From: DASQPR01 sp963836785
GTDB taxonomy: Bacteria > Actinomycetota > Actinomycetes > Mycobacteriales > Micromonosporaceae
Reading direction: 5' to 3'
NCBI GenBank assembly: GCA_963836785.1
Contig: CAWIKW010000011.1
Location: 56,962 to 120,961, forward strand
Length of the DNA stretch: 64,000 nucleotides
Both the position numbers and the translations under genes were made by a program. Shown here one piece after another: positions 1 through 7,711 of this stretch; within the stretch, counting starts at the first letter, position 1; every line of letters starts with the position of its first letter. The notes beneath the pieces are model-generated. The model did no database searches. It worked only from the letters and a program-made list of their open reading frames with translations, and was not told the DNA's origin.

Positions 1-157
1 CGATCCCATGCCCTCAGGATCGCAGACGATGTCGGCGGCACCACGCGCCGGCCATCGCCGAAGTGGCGCATACGCCTCTGCACGCGTTGATGCGCGCAGA
101 GACGTAGGCATTCGCTCGCAGAAACCGGTCTGGCCGGCGGCGGCGATCAACCACAGC

Positions 158-637
158 TCAGCGCAGCGGACCGTCGCCCTCGCCGTTCGGATCGTCGCTC
201 AGATGGATCGCGGCTTCCTCGGCGCTGGCGCCACCGGCGTCGATGCCCGCATCGAACGCCACCGCGTCGGTTTCCTCATCCGGGCCGAGCCCCTCGTCCT
301 CGGCGAACAGCCGGCCAGCCCGGGGATCGATGTCATACCCCCGCCGCGTCAGCTCGTCTTCATCGTCGTCATCGTCGCCCTCGCCGTCATCGAGCGCGAT
401 GTCGGGCTCCTCCTCGGCGAGGCGCGCATCGAGGGATTCGCCCTCGCGCTCCTCCTCCGGCGTGGTACCGAACCGGTTCGCTCCGGCCCATTTGTCGGCC
501 GGAACAATGCCGGCGTCGAGTGCGTCCTCCACGGCATCGTCGTCGAGCGTGTCGGACGTGCTGAGCGACCCCTCGTCCTCGATTTGCTCCCAATCATCGA
601 GATCGCGATCTGCCGCGTCGTATTCTTCCCTGTCCAT
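158..637 (-). CDS. DUF5709 family acidic protein
   Basis: This 159-residue protein is extremely rich in Asp and Glu. Its middle part (about residues 25-75) carries the order TLDDDAVEDALDAGI, then W, then FGTTPEEEREGESLDARLAEE, which is the pattern I know from the actinobacterial DUF5709 family; that family has no assigned biochemical role. There is no signal peptide or membrane segment, so it should be cytosolic. A GGAGGAG ribosome-binding site lies just before the ATG at 637. It reads alone on the minus strand, away from the peptidase gene pair upstream. The C-terminal acidic runs (DDDDDEDE) are low complexity. Confidence is in the family, not in a function. Confidence 0.85.
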   Translation of the reverse strand: MDREEYDAADRDLDDWEQIEDEGSLSTSDTLDDDAVEDALDAGIVPADKWAGANRFGTTPEEEREGESLDARLAEEEPDIALDDGEGDDDDDEDELTRRGYDIDPRAGRLFAEDEGLGPDEETDAVAFDAGIDAGGASAEEAAIHLSDDPNGEGDGPLR

Positions 638-834
638 CGGCTCCTCCGGTCGGTGCGTGGCATCGGCAGGCGGCGCACGCCCGCGTCCCAGCCTCCCATC
701 GAACCATCAGTGCCGGCGTCGCGCGCACGGACTCCCACAGATCGTCACGCCCAGGGCGCCAAAAAGCCTTCAAGTCACCGATACGCGAAGTCGAACAAGA
801 TCATCGGAGCCGCGGTACGGGAGCGGACCACGGC

Positions 835-1551
835 TTAGGCACCCATGTTGTGCCATGTCCTCCCATCGACGACGCCGGTGACGGGGATCCCGCGCATGTC
901 CTGATACCACCGCACACCGGCGATCGTGTCCTTGCCATAGAAGCCGTCGGCCTTGCCGCATTTGGCCTTGCCGATGAACCGCTGCACGAACAGGATGTCG
1001 GTGCCGGACATGTGCGGCGACGCGAGTTGGAGCGTGCGCGAGCCGGGCTTGTGCACGGGAAGGGTCGAGGCCTTCTTGGGCCCGGGTCCGGGGCCGGGGC
1101 CGGGGCCGGGGCCGGGCTTCGGACCCGGGACGGGGATTTTGGTGGGCGTCCCGGCCGGCGTCGACTGTTCACTCGCCGTGTTGTAGCCCGTGCCCGTGGC
1201 ATGGTTCTCGCCGGTCGGCCCGTGCCGTCCGGAGATGTGCACGTGATTCGTGTGCGGATCCCTGCCGGTGTACTTCTTCGGCCGGAAGTCGTGTCGACGC
1301 GTCCAGATCGTACGGTTGTGGATGACGTACTCGAGATCGTCGGGGTGGGCGAGCGCCCACGTGACGACGGCCTCGGCGCGAGTCTTGATGACCATCACGT
1401 CGATCGCATGCACGAGGCCGCGGGCATCGGGATTGTGGTCGGACTGCTCGGCCTGATGCGCCGCGTTGCCGATCCAGCCGATTTCGATGTGGGGAAAGGA
1501 CTCGAGGCAGGCCGCTCGGCGGACGCCGAGGTTGTGCGCGATTTTGGCCAT
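835..1551 (-). CDS. M15-like peptidase with Pro-Gly linker and C-terminal peptidoglycan-binding domain
   Basis: Residues 1-110 contain SDHNPDARGLVHAIDVM and later DPHTNHVHIS, the spaced His/Asp and HxH zinc-ligand pattern of D-Ala-D-Ala metallopeptidase (M15-like) domains found in phage endolysins and bacterial wall enzymes. A PGPGPGPGPGP linker at about residues 140-160 joins it to a peptidoglycan-binding repeat with VQRFIGKAKCGKADGFYG. No signal peptide is seen, which fits an endolysin-like or non-classically exported protein. The start ATG at 1551 overlaps the stop of a small upstream frame by four bases (ATGA). It may be a prophage relic or a domesticated wall hydrolase; the specific bond cut cannot be told from the sequence. 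Confidence 0.75.
   Translation of the reverse strand: MAKIAHNLGVRRAACLESFPHIEIGWIGNAAHQAEQSDHNPDARGLVHAIDVMVIKTRAEAVVTWALAHPDDLEYVIHNRTIWTRRHDFRPKKYTGRDPHTNHVHISGRHGPTGENHATGTGYNTASEQSTPAGTPTKIPVPGPKPGPGPGPGPGPGPKKASTLPVHKPGSRTLQLASPHMSGTDILFVQRFIGKAKCGKADGFYGKDTIAGVRWYQDMRGIPVTGVVDGRTWHNMGA
1083..1118. repeat. GC-rich hexanucleotide tandem repeat (Pro-Gly linker)
   Basis: Successive copies of GGGCCG/CCGGGG encode the PGPGPG linker between the peptidase and wall-binding domains. Such perfect hexamer arrays change copy number easily, so linker length may vary between strains. Confidence 0.8.
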
Positions 1552-1691
1552 CAGTCGTCTCCCCCGCCGGGTGGATAGTCGGTGAACGGATCGTGGTCGG
1601 AGTCATCGTCGCTCGCGAACTGCAACGGATCGCCGTCCTCGGCGCTCATGGCAACGGCGTCGGGATCGAGGTGGTCGTCGGATGGCTGCAC
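1551..1691 (-). CDS. Small acidic protein translationally coupled to the peptidase
   Basis: A 46-codon frame starts at GTG (1691), preceded by a strong GGGGGGAA ribosome-binding site eight bases away, and ends in TGA that overlaps the ATG of the M15-like gene (ATGA). The product is highly acidic: it contains SDDHLDPDAV, FASDDDSDHDPF and ends in PPGGGDD. I do not recognise the family. The good ribosome-binding site and four-base overlap argue that it is translated and coupled to the peptidase. An internal ATG at 1649 is an alternative start. Another reading is that this is just an open frame in GC-rich DNA. Confidence 0.4.
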   Translation of the reverse strand: MQPSDDHLDPDAVAMSAEDGDPLQFASDDDSDHDPFTDYPPGGGDD

Positions 1692-1869
1692 GGGCGTTCC
1701 CCCCAATGGTCACGCAGCGCGCCGGCACAGTGCGTGCACAGCAACGCATTTCCATGCTCAGGGGCACGCCGTCGATCGGAACAGTCCCGGCGGGCAATTG
1801 GCATGGTCGTAAATCCGACTCATGCGGTGGCCGGGCGCGGTCGGCTGCCGTACCGGCAAATGGGTTTGG

Positions 1870-2826
1870 TCAATCGGCGCGGCGCGCGCGGGCGCGGCGC
1901 TTGCCTTCGTGCATCGCCTGGACCCGCGCGATGGGGATCGCATTGCCTTCCTCGATGAGGTCGGCGCCAAGCCGCTGCGGCGCCGGCATCGCGTCCGCCC
2001 ACGGATCGGCACCGCCCAGCAATCTGGGCGCGGTGTGAACGGTGAAGTCGGATGGCGCTATCCGATCGAGGTCGTCCCAGGCCACCGGGAAGGACACCGG
2101 CACGCCGGGCCGCACACGCGGGCTGTACGCCGACGCGACGGTCGCGCCGCCGGCGCGCGTCGAGTCGAGGAATACCTTGCCGCCTCGGTCGTCGCGAATG
2201 AACGCGGTCGTCGCGAGCGCTGGGTCCAGCCGTTCCGCCCGCGCCGCGATGGCCCGGGTCGCGGCGGCCATCTGTTCCGCTGAGGTCTCGCCATCTACGG
2301 GTACGAACACGTGCAGGCCCTTGGCTCCGCTGGTTTTGACCGCGCCCGACAAACCGAGTTCGGTGAGCGTCGTGCGGATGAGATAGGCCGCCTGCACGGC
2401 GAGCGCGAAGGAATCAGGTGTCGGCGGGTCGAGATCCAGGACGAGATGCGTCGGGCTGTGCCACTGCCCGGCGCGCACCAGCGTCGGGTGATACTCGACG
2501 GCGCGTTGATTGGCGAACCACAGCAGCGTCCGCCGATCGTTGCACAGCGCGTAGGCAACGTCTCGGTGTGAGCTCTCGGCCCACATCGTGACCGTCTGCA
2601 GCCAGTCCGGCGCGTACTTCGGCACGTTCTTCTGCATGAACGACGGCTGCCCCGGGCGCACGCGCATCACCGACAGCGGACGATCATGCAGCACCGGGAT
2701 GATCCGGTCGCGAACCGCGTCGAGGTAGTCGACGAGATCCCGCTTCGTCGCGCCCGCGTCGTCGAACAGCGGCTGATCGAGGTTCGTGAGCGCAACCCCG
2801 TCGCGTTCCTCGCCGGTCGCCGCCAT
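1870..2826 (-). CDS. LigD polymerase-domain protein (NHEJ-type primase/polymerase)
   Basis: This 318-residue protein is a stand-alone polymerase (archaeo-eukaryotic primase) domain of the LigD type. It shows the metal-binding HLVLDLDPP motif near residue 125, KTSGAKGLHVFVPV after it, and the N-terminal LTNLDQPLF and FMQKNVP segments typical of the family. In bacterial non-homologous end joining, this domain adds ribonucleotides or deoxynucleotides at breaks together with Ku and a ligase domain. Neither partner is in this window. The C-terminus is basic (KRRARARRAD). It lies downstream of ahcY on the same strand, separated by a hairpin, so co-transcription is uncertain. Confidence 0.9.
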   Translation of the reverse strand: MAATGEERDGVALTNLDQPLFDDAGATKRDLVDYLDAVRDRIIPVLHDRPLSVMRVRPGQPSFMQKNVPKYAPDWLQTVTMWAESSHRDVAYALCNDRRTLLWFANQRAVEYHPTLVRAGQWHSPTHLVLDLDPPTPDSFALAVQAAYLIRTTLTELGLSGAVKTSGAKGLHVFVPVDGETSAEQMAAATRAIAARAERLDPALATTAFIRDDRGGKVFLDSTRAGGATVASAYSPRVRPGVPVSFPVAWDDLDRIAPSDFTVHTAPRLLGGADPWADAMPAPQRLGADLIEEGNAIPIARVQAMHEGKRRARARRAD

Positions 2827-2893
2827 CTCGCCCCCGCCGCATCGATCGGGCCCGGTTGAATATCCGGGTCATCGTTCGAGGCTAGCGGTCGGT

Positions 2894-2929
2894 GCCGGCC
2901 GTCGCACACCGAAGCGTACGGCGGCCGGC
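2894..2929 (-). terminator. Hairpin after ahcY
   Basis: GCCGGCCG (2894-2901) and CGGCCGGC (2922-2929) form an 8-bp stem just after the ahcY stop. There is no U-tract, as is common in actinobacteria, so this may be a terminator or an attenuating hairpin before the polymerase gene. Confidence 0.4.
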
Positions 2930-2937
2930 GATCCGGC

Positions 2938-4398
2938 TCAGTAGCGGTAGTGGTCGGGCTTGTACGGACCTGCGATGTCCACGCCGATGTAGTCGGCCTG
3001 TTCGGCGCGCAGTTCGGTCAGGCGTACGCCGAGGGCATCCAGATGCAACCGCGCAACCTTCTCATCGAGATGCTTCGGCAGTCGGTGCACCTGGCGGTCG
3101 AACGCTTCCGGCCTCGTGAACAACTCGATCTGAGCAATCGTCTGGTTCGTGAACGAGTTCGACATGACGAAGCTCGGGTGCCCGGTCGCGTTGCCGAGAT
3201 TGAGCAGCCGACCCTCGGACAGGACGATGATCGCGTGTCCGTCCGGGAACGTCCACGCGTCGACCTGCGGCTTGATCTGGGTCCGCTGGACGCCCGGCAC
3301 CCGGGCCAGACCGGCCATGTCGATCTCGTCGTCGAAGTGGCCCACGTTGCCGAGGATGGCGTTGTGCTTCATGCGTTGCATGTGCGACGCCAGCACGATT
3401 CCGGTGTTTCCGGTCGTCGTGATGACCACGTCGGCCTCGTCGATCACATCCTCCAGCCGTACCACCGCAAGGCCGTCCATCGCCGCCTGCAGCGCGCAGA
3501 TCGGGTCGATCTCGGTGACCACGACGCGCGCGCCCTGGCCCCGCAACGCCTCCGCGCTGCCCTTGCCGACGTCGCCGTAGCCGCACACGACGACGAGCTT
3601 GCCGGCAAGCATGACGTCGGTGGCCCGATTGATGCCGTCGACGAGCGAGTGGCGGATGCCGTACTTGTTATCGAACTTCGACTTCGTCACCGAGTCGTTC
3701 ACGTTGATCGCCGGGAACAGCAGTTCACCGTCGCGGGCGAGCCGGTAGAGCCGGTCGACGCCGGTCGTCGTCTCCTCGCTGACACCCCGAATGTCGGGCG
3801 CCATCCGGGTAAAACGCTGGCCGTCCTCGGCGATGCTGCGGGTCAGCGTCGCCAGCAGGGTGCGGTAATCCTCAGAGTCGTCGGCCGCCGCCGGCGGCAC
3901 TTCGCCCTTCGCCTCGAACTGCACGCCGTAGTGCACGAGCAGCGTGGCGTCACCGCCGTCGTCGACGATCATGTTGGGTCCGAGGCCGCCCGGGAATCGG
4001 AACAGCTGATCGGTGCACCACCAGTAGTCCTCGATCGACTCGCCCTTCCAGGCGAAAACCGGGGTGCCGGCCGGTGCGTCGACGGTGCCGTTCGGCCCGA
4101 CGACAACGGCCGCCGCGGCCTCGTCCTGGGTCGAAAAGATGTTGCATGACACCCACCGAACGTCGGCGCCGAGTTCGACCAGAGTCTCAATCAACACCGC
4201 CGTTTGTACGGTCATGTGCAGCGACCCGGCGATCCGCGCGCCGCGAAGTGGCTTCGTGGCAGCGAATTCGCGCCGAGTGGCCATGAGCCCGGGCATTTCG
4301 TGTTCGGCCAGACGGATCTGGGTCCGGCCGTACGCCGCGAGGGCCAGGTCCGCGACCGCGAACTCGACCCCGTTGACGTTGTGGAGCTTGGCGTTCAT
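2938..4398 (-). CDS. ahcY: S-adenosyl-L-homocysteine hydrolase
   Basis: The 486-residue product hydrolyses S-adenosylhomocysteine to homocysteine and adenosine, completing the methyl cycle in the cytosol. It shows the conserved MPGLMATRREF start region, the QDEAAAAV segment, the NAD-binding CGYGDVGKGSA loop, the VTEIDPICALQAAMDG stretch and the KPDHYRY C-terminus. Its length equals that of actinobacterial enzymes, which carry an insertion of about 40 residues relative to the mammalian one. The ATG at 4398 follows a GTGAGGAAG ribosome-binding site. I looked for an S-adenosylhomocysteine riboswitch in the 5' region and saw none I could support. Confidence 0.98.
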   Translation of the reverse strand: MNAKLHNVNGVEFAVADLALAAYGRTQIRLAEHEMPGLMATRREFAATKPLRGARIAGSLHMTVQTAVLIETLVELGADVRWVSCNIFSTQDEAAAAVVVGPNGTVDAPAGTPVFAWKGESIEDYWWCTDQLFRFPGGLGPNMIVDDGGDATLLVHYGVQFEAKGEVPPAAADDSEDYRTLLATLTRSIAEDGQRFTRMAPDIRGVSEETTTGVDRLYRLARDGELLFPAINVNDSVTKSKFDNKYGIRHSLVDGINRATDVMLAGKLVVVCGYGDVGKGSAEALRGQGARVVVTEIDPICALQAAMDGLAVVRLEDVIDEADVVITTTGNTGIVLASHMQRMKHNAILGNVGHFDDEIDMAGLARVPGVQRTQIKPQVDAWTFPDGHAIIVLSEGRLLNLGNATGHPSFVMSNSFTNQTIAQIELFTRPEAFDRQVHRLPKHLDEKVARLHLDALGVRLTELRAEQADYIGVDIAGPYKPDHYRY

Positions 4399-4560
4399 GT
4401 GTCTTCCTCACTTCCCGGATCGGGTTCGGCGAGGTCCACTGACACCCGTCGTACGGGCGCGACTCATCGCGCGCTCACGCAGTCAGCGCGGTCGGCAAGG
4501 CAGCCGACGGCGACATGCGGAAAGCGCGAAGGATCGCTCGACAACGATGGTCAGGAAACT

Positions 4561-4583
4561 CGCCTCCGAATAGACAGGAGGCG
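4561..4583 (-). terminator. Hairpin between the globin-fusion gene and ahcY
   Basis: A perfect 7-bp stem, CGCCTCC against GGAGGCG with a 9-base loop, lies 144 bases downstream of the monooxygenase-globin gene and upstream of ahcY. It has no clear T-run on either side. The rest of the 4399-4726 gap shows no further gene that I can support. Confidence 0.4.
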
Positions 4584-4726
4584 CCCTTAACGGGTTAGTC
4601 AGGAATCGAGCGTGGCGGACCTGGTCCGTCGCAGCGCCCCTCGACCCTGACCGCGGCACGAGCCGCGATGTCACGACGGTACCGTCGGCGCGGCCATGCT
4701 CGCAACCGAATCCGTCGCAACCCGCG

Positions 4727-5488
4727 TCAACCTTGGTACGGCGGCGCGACGCCCCAGCCCCAGTGTGGGACGGGTGCGCGTTCGACCGGACGGGCGCCGG
4801 GCTGCGAGTTGGCGACCGCCAACCGCGTTCCCCACTCGATGTATCCCATGAAGGCCGCCCGGAATTCGGGATCCGCCGGCAACCCGACCTCGTCGGCGGC
4901 ATCGGCGAGAAGGTTTATCCAACGTCGACGCTGTGGCTCGCTGATCGCCTTGCCGAGATGTTGAGCGAGCATGTGCGGGTAGCCGCCACGCTCGGCCGTA
5001 TAGCGGGCCGGCCCGCCGAAGACCTCGGCCAGCCACATCGCCACGAACGCCGGATGGTGGCGATCCATGTGGGCGAACAGGGGTTGGAGGAGATCGTCGC
5101 GGGCAACCTGGCGGTAGAACGCCTCGGTGAGCCGCCCTAACGCCTCGTCGCCGCCGGCCCAGTCGTACAGGCTCGGCACGGACGCTCCGACCCCGTGGAC
5201 GTCGGTCCGGCGGTAGTGCCGCATCTCCTGGATGTCGGGCACGTACGCCTTGATGGCGGCAAGGAAGTCGCCGAACCGGGCACTGCGGCGGAAGCCCTCC
5301 AGGTGGTCCGATTCCGACGTCCACACGATGCGCAGGACGTAGCTCTGCGGCTCCTCCGTGCATCGAGTCAGTTCGTAGTCCACGCACTGCGGTGCTTGAC
5401 GCAGCACGTCGGCCGCCCGCGCGTACGCGGCCTCGAACTCGTCCCGGCGGTCGTCCGATATCTGGTAGCGGATGTATTCGACGATCAT
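4727..5488 (-). CDS. Antibiotic-biosynthesis-monooxygenase domain fused to group II truncated hemoglobin
   Basis: Residues 1-100 (starting MIVEYIRYQI) are an ABM dimeric ferredoxin-like domain with the LRIVWTSESDHLEGFRRS pattern. Residues 110-240 are a truncated globin with SLYDWAGGDEAL, ARYTAERGGYPHMLAQHLG (proximal His in AQH) and RRRWINLL, where the Trp marks group II (TrHbO). The globin part probably binds heme and oxygen or NO; the ABM part could be an oxygenase or a heme- or quinone-handling module. Start 5488 is chosen because GAAGG sits nine bases upstream; the ATG at 5497 directly abuts it. It is divergent from a TetR gene 45 bases away, a likely regulator. The fusion order resembles known mycobacterial-type proteins, but its substrate is unknown. 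Confidence 0.85.
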   Translation of the reverse strand: MIVEYIRYQISDDRRDEFEAAYARAADVLRQAPQCVDYELTRCTEEPQSYVLRIVWTSESDHLEGFRRSARFGDFLAAIKAYVPDIQEMRHYRRTDVHGVGASVPSLYDWAGGDEALGRLTEAFYRQVARDDLLQPLFAHMDRHHPAFVAMWLAEVFGGPARYTAERGGYPHMLAQHLGKAISEPQRRRWINLLADAADEVGLPADPEFRAAFMGYIEWGTRLAVANSQPGARPVERAPVPHWGWGVAPPYQG

Positions 5489-5521
5489 GAGAGTCATCCT
5501 TCGTAACGGGTATCTTTGCAA

Positions 5522-5536
5522 TACAATACAGTAGTG
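5522..5536 (+). promoter_or_regulatory. Leaderless promoter of the TetR gene
   Basis: A -10 element TACAAT (5522-5527) is followed by six bases and then GTG (5534), the geometry of an actinobacterial leaderless mRNA. The direct repeat AATACAATAC next to it could be part of the TetR operator shared with the divergent globin gene. Confidence 0.5.
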
Positions 5537-6184
5537 CATTTGAAAGACTCTGCGCTGGCGAATCCGCCGAACCGGCCCGGCCGGACTCGCGACACGACCA
5601 TCGACGACCGGATCCTGACCGCGGCCAAGGACCACCTGTCGCGCTATGGCTTTGAGGGCATGTCACTCGCCGCGGTGGCTCACGACGCCGGTACGACGCG
5701 CCAGGCGCTCTACCGGCGGTGGCCGACGAAGGCCGACCTTGCGGCCGCGGTCGTTGCCACGATCGAGGATCCGGCCGAACGCGCCGCGACCCACCTTGAT
5801 CCGTTTGCGGCCCTGGTGGCCGAGCTCGCGGATTTCGCTCGCGGCGTGAGCATGCCGGGCCGGCTGTCGCTCGTCGGCGCCATGATGCAGGACACCGCCG
5901 ACCCGGGTGTGGTGGCGCGATACCGCGCGCGGGTGATCGCGCCGCGGCGGCAACGGATCGCCGCGATCCTGCGCGAGGCGCAGCGGCTGCACCTCATCGA
6001 TCCGGACGCGGACCTGACCGTGGCGGTGACGTTGTGCACCGGAAGTTGGTATGCGCGTGCCCTGGCCGGTGATCGTCCACCGCCGGACTGGCCGGCTCGG
6101 ACGGCGTCCCTCGTCTGGCGGGCGGTCGGCGGTGAGCCACCGACCCGAGTCACGGAGCCGAAACGTGTGGGCCGTCGACGATAG
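5534..6184 (+). CDS. TetR/AcrR family transcriptional regulator
   Basis: The 216-residue protein has an N-terminal TetR helix-turn-helix at about residues 25-70 (ILTAAKDHLSRYGFEGMSL, AHDAGTTRQALYRRWPTKADL) and a ligand-binding C-terminal part with PDADLTVAVTLCTGSWYARAL. It probably represses itself and the divergent monooxygenase-globin gene. I chose GTG 5534 because a TACAAT -10 element lies six bases upstream; a TTG at 5516 also opens the frame but lies in the promoter. The ligand is unknown. Confidence 0.9.
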   Translation: MHLKDSALANPPNRPGRTRDTTIDDRILTAAKDHLSRYGFEGMSLAAVAHDAGTTRQALYRRWPTKADLAAAVVATIEDPAERAATHLDPFAALVAELADFARGVSMPGRLSLVGAMMQDTADPGVVARYRARVIAPRRQRIAAILREAQRLHLIDPDADLTVAVTLCTGSWYARALAGDRPPPDWPARTASLVWRAVGGEPPTRVTEPKRVGRRR

Positions 6185-6197
6185 CATGTTGAACATG
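6182..6197 (+). promoter_or_regulatory. Leaderless promoter of the VOC gene
   Basis: TAGCAT (6182-6187) lies seven bases before ATG 6195. The -10 overlaps the TetR stop codon. An earlier in-frame ATG at 6186 falls inside the -10 and is therefore less likely to be the start. Confidence 0.45.
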
Positions 6198-6626
6198 AGC
6201 AATTCGTTAGCGCCGAGTCAGCTCAATCTCGTGGTAAGCGATCTGTCCCGGAGCATCGAGTTCTACCGGCTGCTCGGCTGGCCGGTCGGCGAGCCCACCG
6301 GCCCGCACGTGGCGATCGACTTCGGTGAGGGCCTCACCGTCGCGCTCGATCAATACGACTTCGCTCGGCAGTGGAACAGCGGCACGCCGACGCTGACTGG
6401 CGGCGGTGCGGTGCTGTCGGTAACGGTCACGGGGCGGACCGACGTCGATGCGCTCGTCGATCGGATGGCCGGCGCTGGCCATGTCGTACGCCAGGTGCCG
6501 TATGACGCGTTCTGGGGGTCGCGCTTCGCCGTGATCGCCGATCCGGACGGCTACCAGATCGGCATCATGAGCCCGGGCGTGGCCGAGCACCGATTCTGGC
6601 CGCCGACCGATGCACCGACCGCGTGA
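6195..6626 (+). CDS. VOC (glyoxalase/bleomycin-resistance-like) protein
   Basis: The 143-residue protein has the vicinal-oxygen-chelate layout: LNLVVSDLSRSIEFYRLLGWP at the start, and DAFWGSRFAVIADPDGYQIGIMSP near the end. Small actinobacterial proteins of this type are metal-binding or drug-binding, but the metal ligands are not all evident: the usual first His is replaced (LNLVVS) and the last acid is uncertain. It follows the TetR gene immediately and precedes a kinase-like resistance gene by 24 bases, suggesting a small resistance-type group. The function stays generic. Confidence 0.8.
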   Translation: MSNSLAPSQLNLVVSDLSRSIEFYRLLGWPVGEPTGPHVAIDFGEGLTVALDQYDFARQWNSGTPTLTGGGAVLSVTVTGRTDVDALVDRMAGAGHVVRQVPYDAFWGSRFAVIADPDGYQIGIMSPGVAEHRFWPPTDAPTA

Positions 6627-6650
6627 CCGTCGGTCCCATCGGCGGCTGAC

Positions 6651-7577
6651 GTGACTGACGCGTCGGCGGCGCAACGGTTCGTCGCCGACCGCTATGGCGC
6701 CTGCGCCGGCCGCGTGACGCTCCTCGGCGCGGGCGAATGGTCGCGGGCCTACGCGTTTGCGTTGGACGGCCGACCCGCGGTGATTCGATTCGGCGCGCAT
6801 GGCGAGGATTTCGCGAAGGACGCGACCATGGCGGCCGCCTCGTCGGCGGCGTTGCCGATTCCGGAGTTCATCGACATGGGCCCGGCACCGGGCGGCTATT
6901 TCGCCGTCTCCGTACGGGCGAATGGGGTTGCTCTCGAAGACCTTGACGAGCCCGCAATGCGCGCCGCGCTGCCGCCCTTGTTCGCCGCCCTCGACGCCAT
7001 GCGCGACCTCACGCCACCGACGAATGGCGGCTACGGTCTGTGGCCGGCCGGCGGTCCGGGACCGACCGATACCTGGGCGTCGGCCCTGCTGTCGATCGAC
7101 GATGACCGTGACCGCACGCCAGGATGGCGTGACCGGCTCGCCACGTCGCGCGCGGGCGAGGCCGCCTTCCGGGCCGGGTACGCGAAACTGGCCGAACTCG
7201 TCGATCGCCTGCCCAATGAGCGCCACGTCGTTCACGGCGATCTATTGAACCGAAACGTCCTCGTGGATGACGTACGGATCAGTGCCGTCCTCGACTGGGG
7301 GAACGCGCTCTATGGCGACCATCTCTACGACACGGCGTGGCTGCTCTACTGGTGGCCGTGGCTGGCGCAATGGGCCGGCATCGACATTCGCGCCGAACTC
7401 GATGCTCATTGGCGGACGACCGGCGATCCGCCGCTCGACACCGACCGACGGTTGCGCGTTTATCAACTACACATCGGGCTCGACGCGCTGGCGTATACGG
7501 CGTTTGTCGGTCGATGGGACGACGTCGAACGCAACTGCGAGCAAGTGATGAGCCTCGTCGCGGCCGGCTCGATCTGA
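6651..7577 (+). CDS. APH-family phosphotransferase resembling hygromycin B 4-O-kinase
   Basis: The 308-residue protein has an aminoglycoside-phosphotransferase fold. The catalytic loop reads VVHGDLLNRNVLVDD (HxDxxxxN complete) and the metal loop AVLDWGNALYGDHLYD. The following WLLYWWPWLAQW resembles the FFWRPWL stretch that I recall from Hph, so the nearest named relative may be hygromycin B kinase. It starts at GTG 6651, shortly after the VOC gene. Many chromosomal relatives act on unknown small molecules, so resistance is an inference. Confidence 0.85.
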   Translation: MTDASAAQRFVADRYGACAGRVTLLGAGEWSRAYAFALDGRPAVIRFGAHGEDFAKDATMAAASSAALPIPEFIDMGPAPGGYFAVSVRANGVALEDLDEPAMRAALPPLFAALDAMRDLTPPTNGGYGLWPAGGPGPTDTWASALLSIDDDRDRTPGWRDRLATSRAGEAAFRAGYAKLAELVDRLPNERHVVHGDLLNRNVLVDDVRISAVLDWGNALYGDHLYDTAWLLYWWPWLAQWAGIDIRAELDAHWRTTGDPPLDTDRRLRVYQLHIGLDALAYTAFVGRWDDVERNCEQVMSLVAAGSI

Positions 7578-7616
7578 ACGGACGCGGTCTGAACGGACCG
7601 CTCGATCTGAACGGAC
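7573..7616 (+). repeat. Three spaced copies of TCTGAACGGAC
   Basis: The 11-mer occurs at 7573, 7588 and 7606, spaced 15 and 18 bp. The first copy contains the TGA stop of the kinase gene. The array looks like local slippage or a protein-binding cluster at the 3' end. Confidence 0.6.
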
Positions 7617-7652
7617 CGGTTCGCCGGCCGGCGCCGTGGATCAGACGCCAGA

Positions 7653-7686
7653 GCGGCCGATCGAGTGTGGACACTCGACCGGCCGC
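7653..7686. terminator. Bidirectional terminator between convergent genes
   Basis: Arms of 15 bases (7653-7667 and 7672-7686, ending GAGTG/CACTC) with a TGGA loop pair with one mismatch. The stem lies between the converging kinase and glucanase genes and can serve both. Confidence 0.7.
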
Positions 7687-7711
7687 CCGCTGGATTGCCC
7701 GATCCGGCGAA

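Noticed and set aside
2950..4149. A 399-codon plus-strand frame opposite ahcY
   Set aside because: It is a shadow of ahcY, which is unmistakable on the minus strand.
4399..4726. S-adenosylhomocys riboswitch before ahcY
   Set aside because: I could not find the conserved core; only a simple 7-bp hairpin is present.
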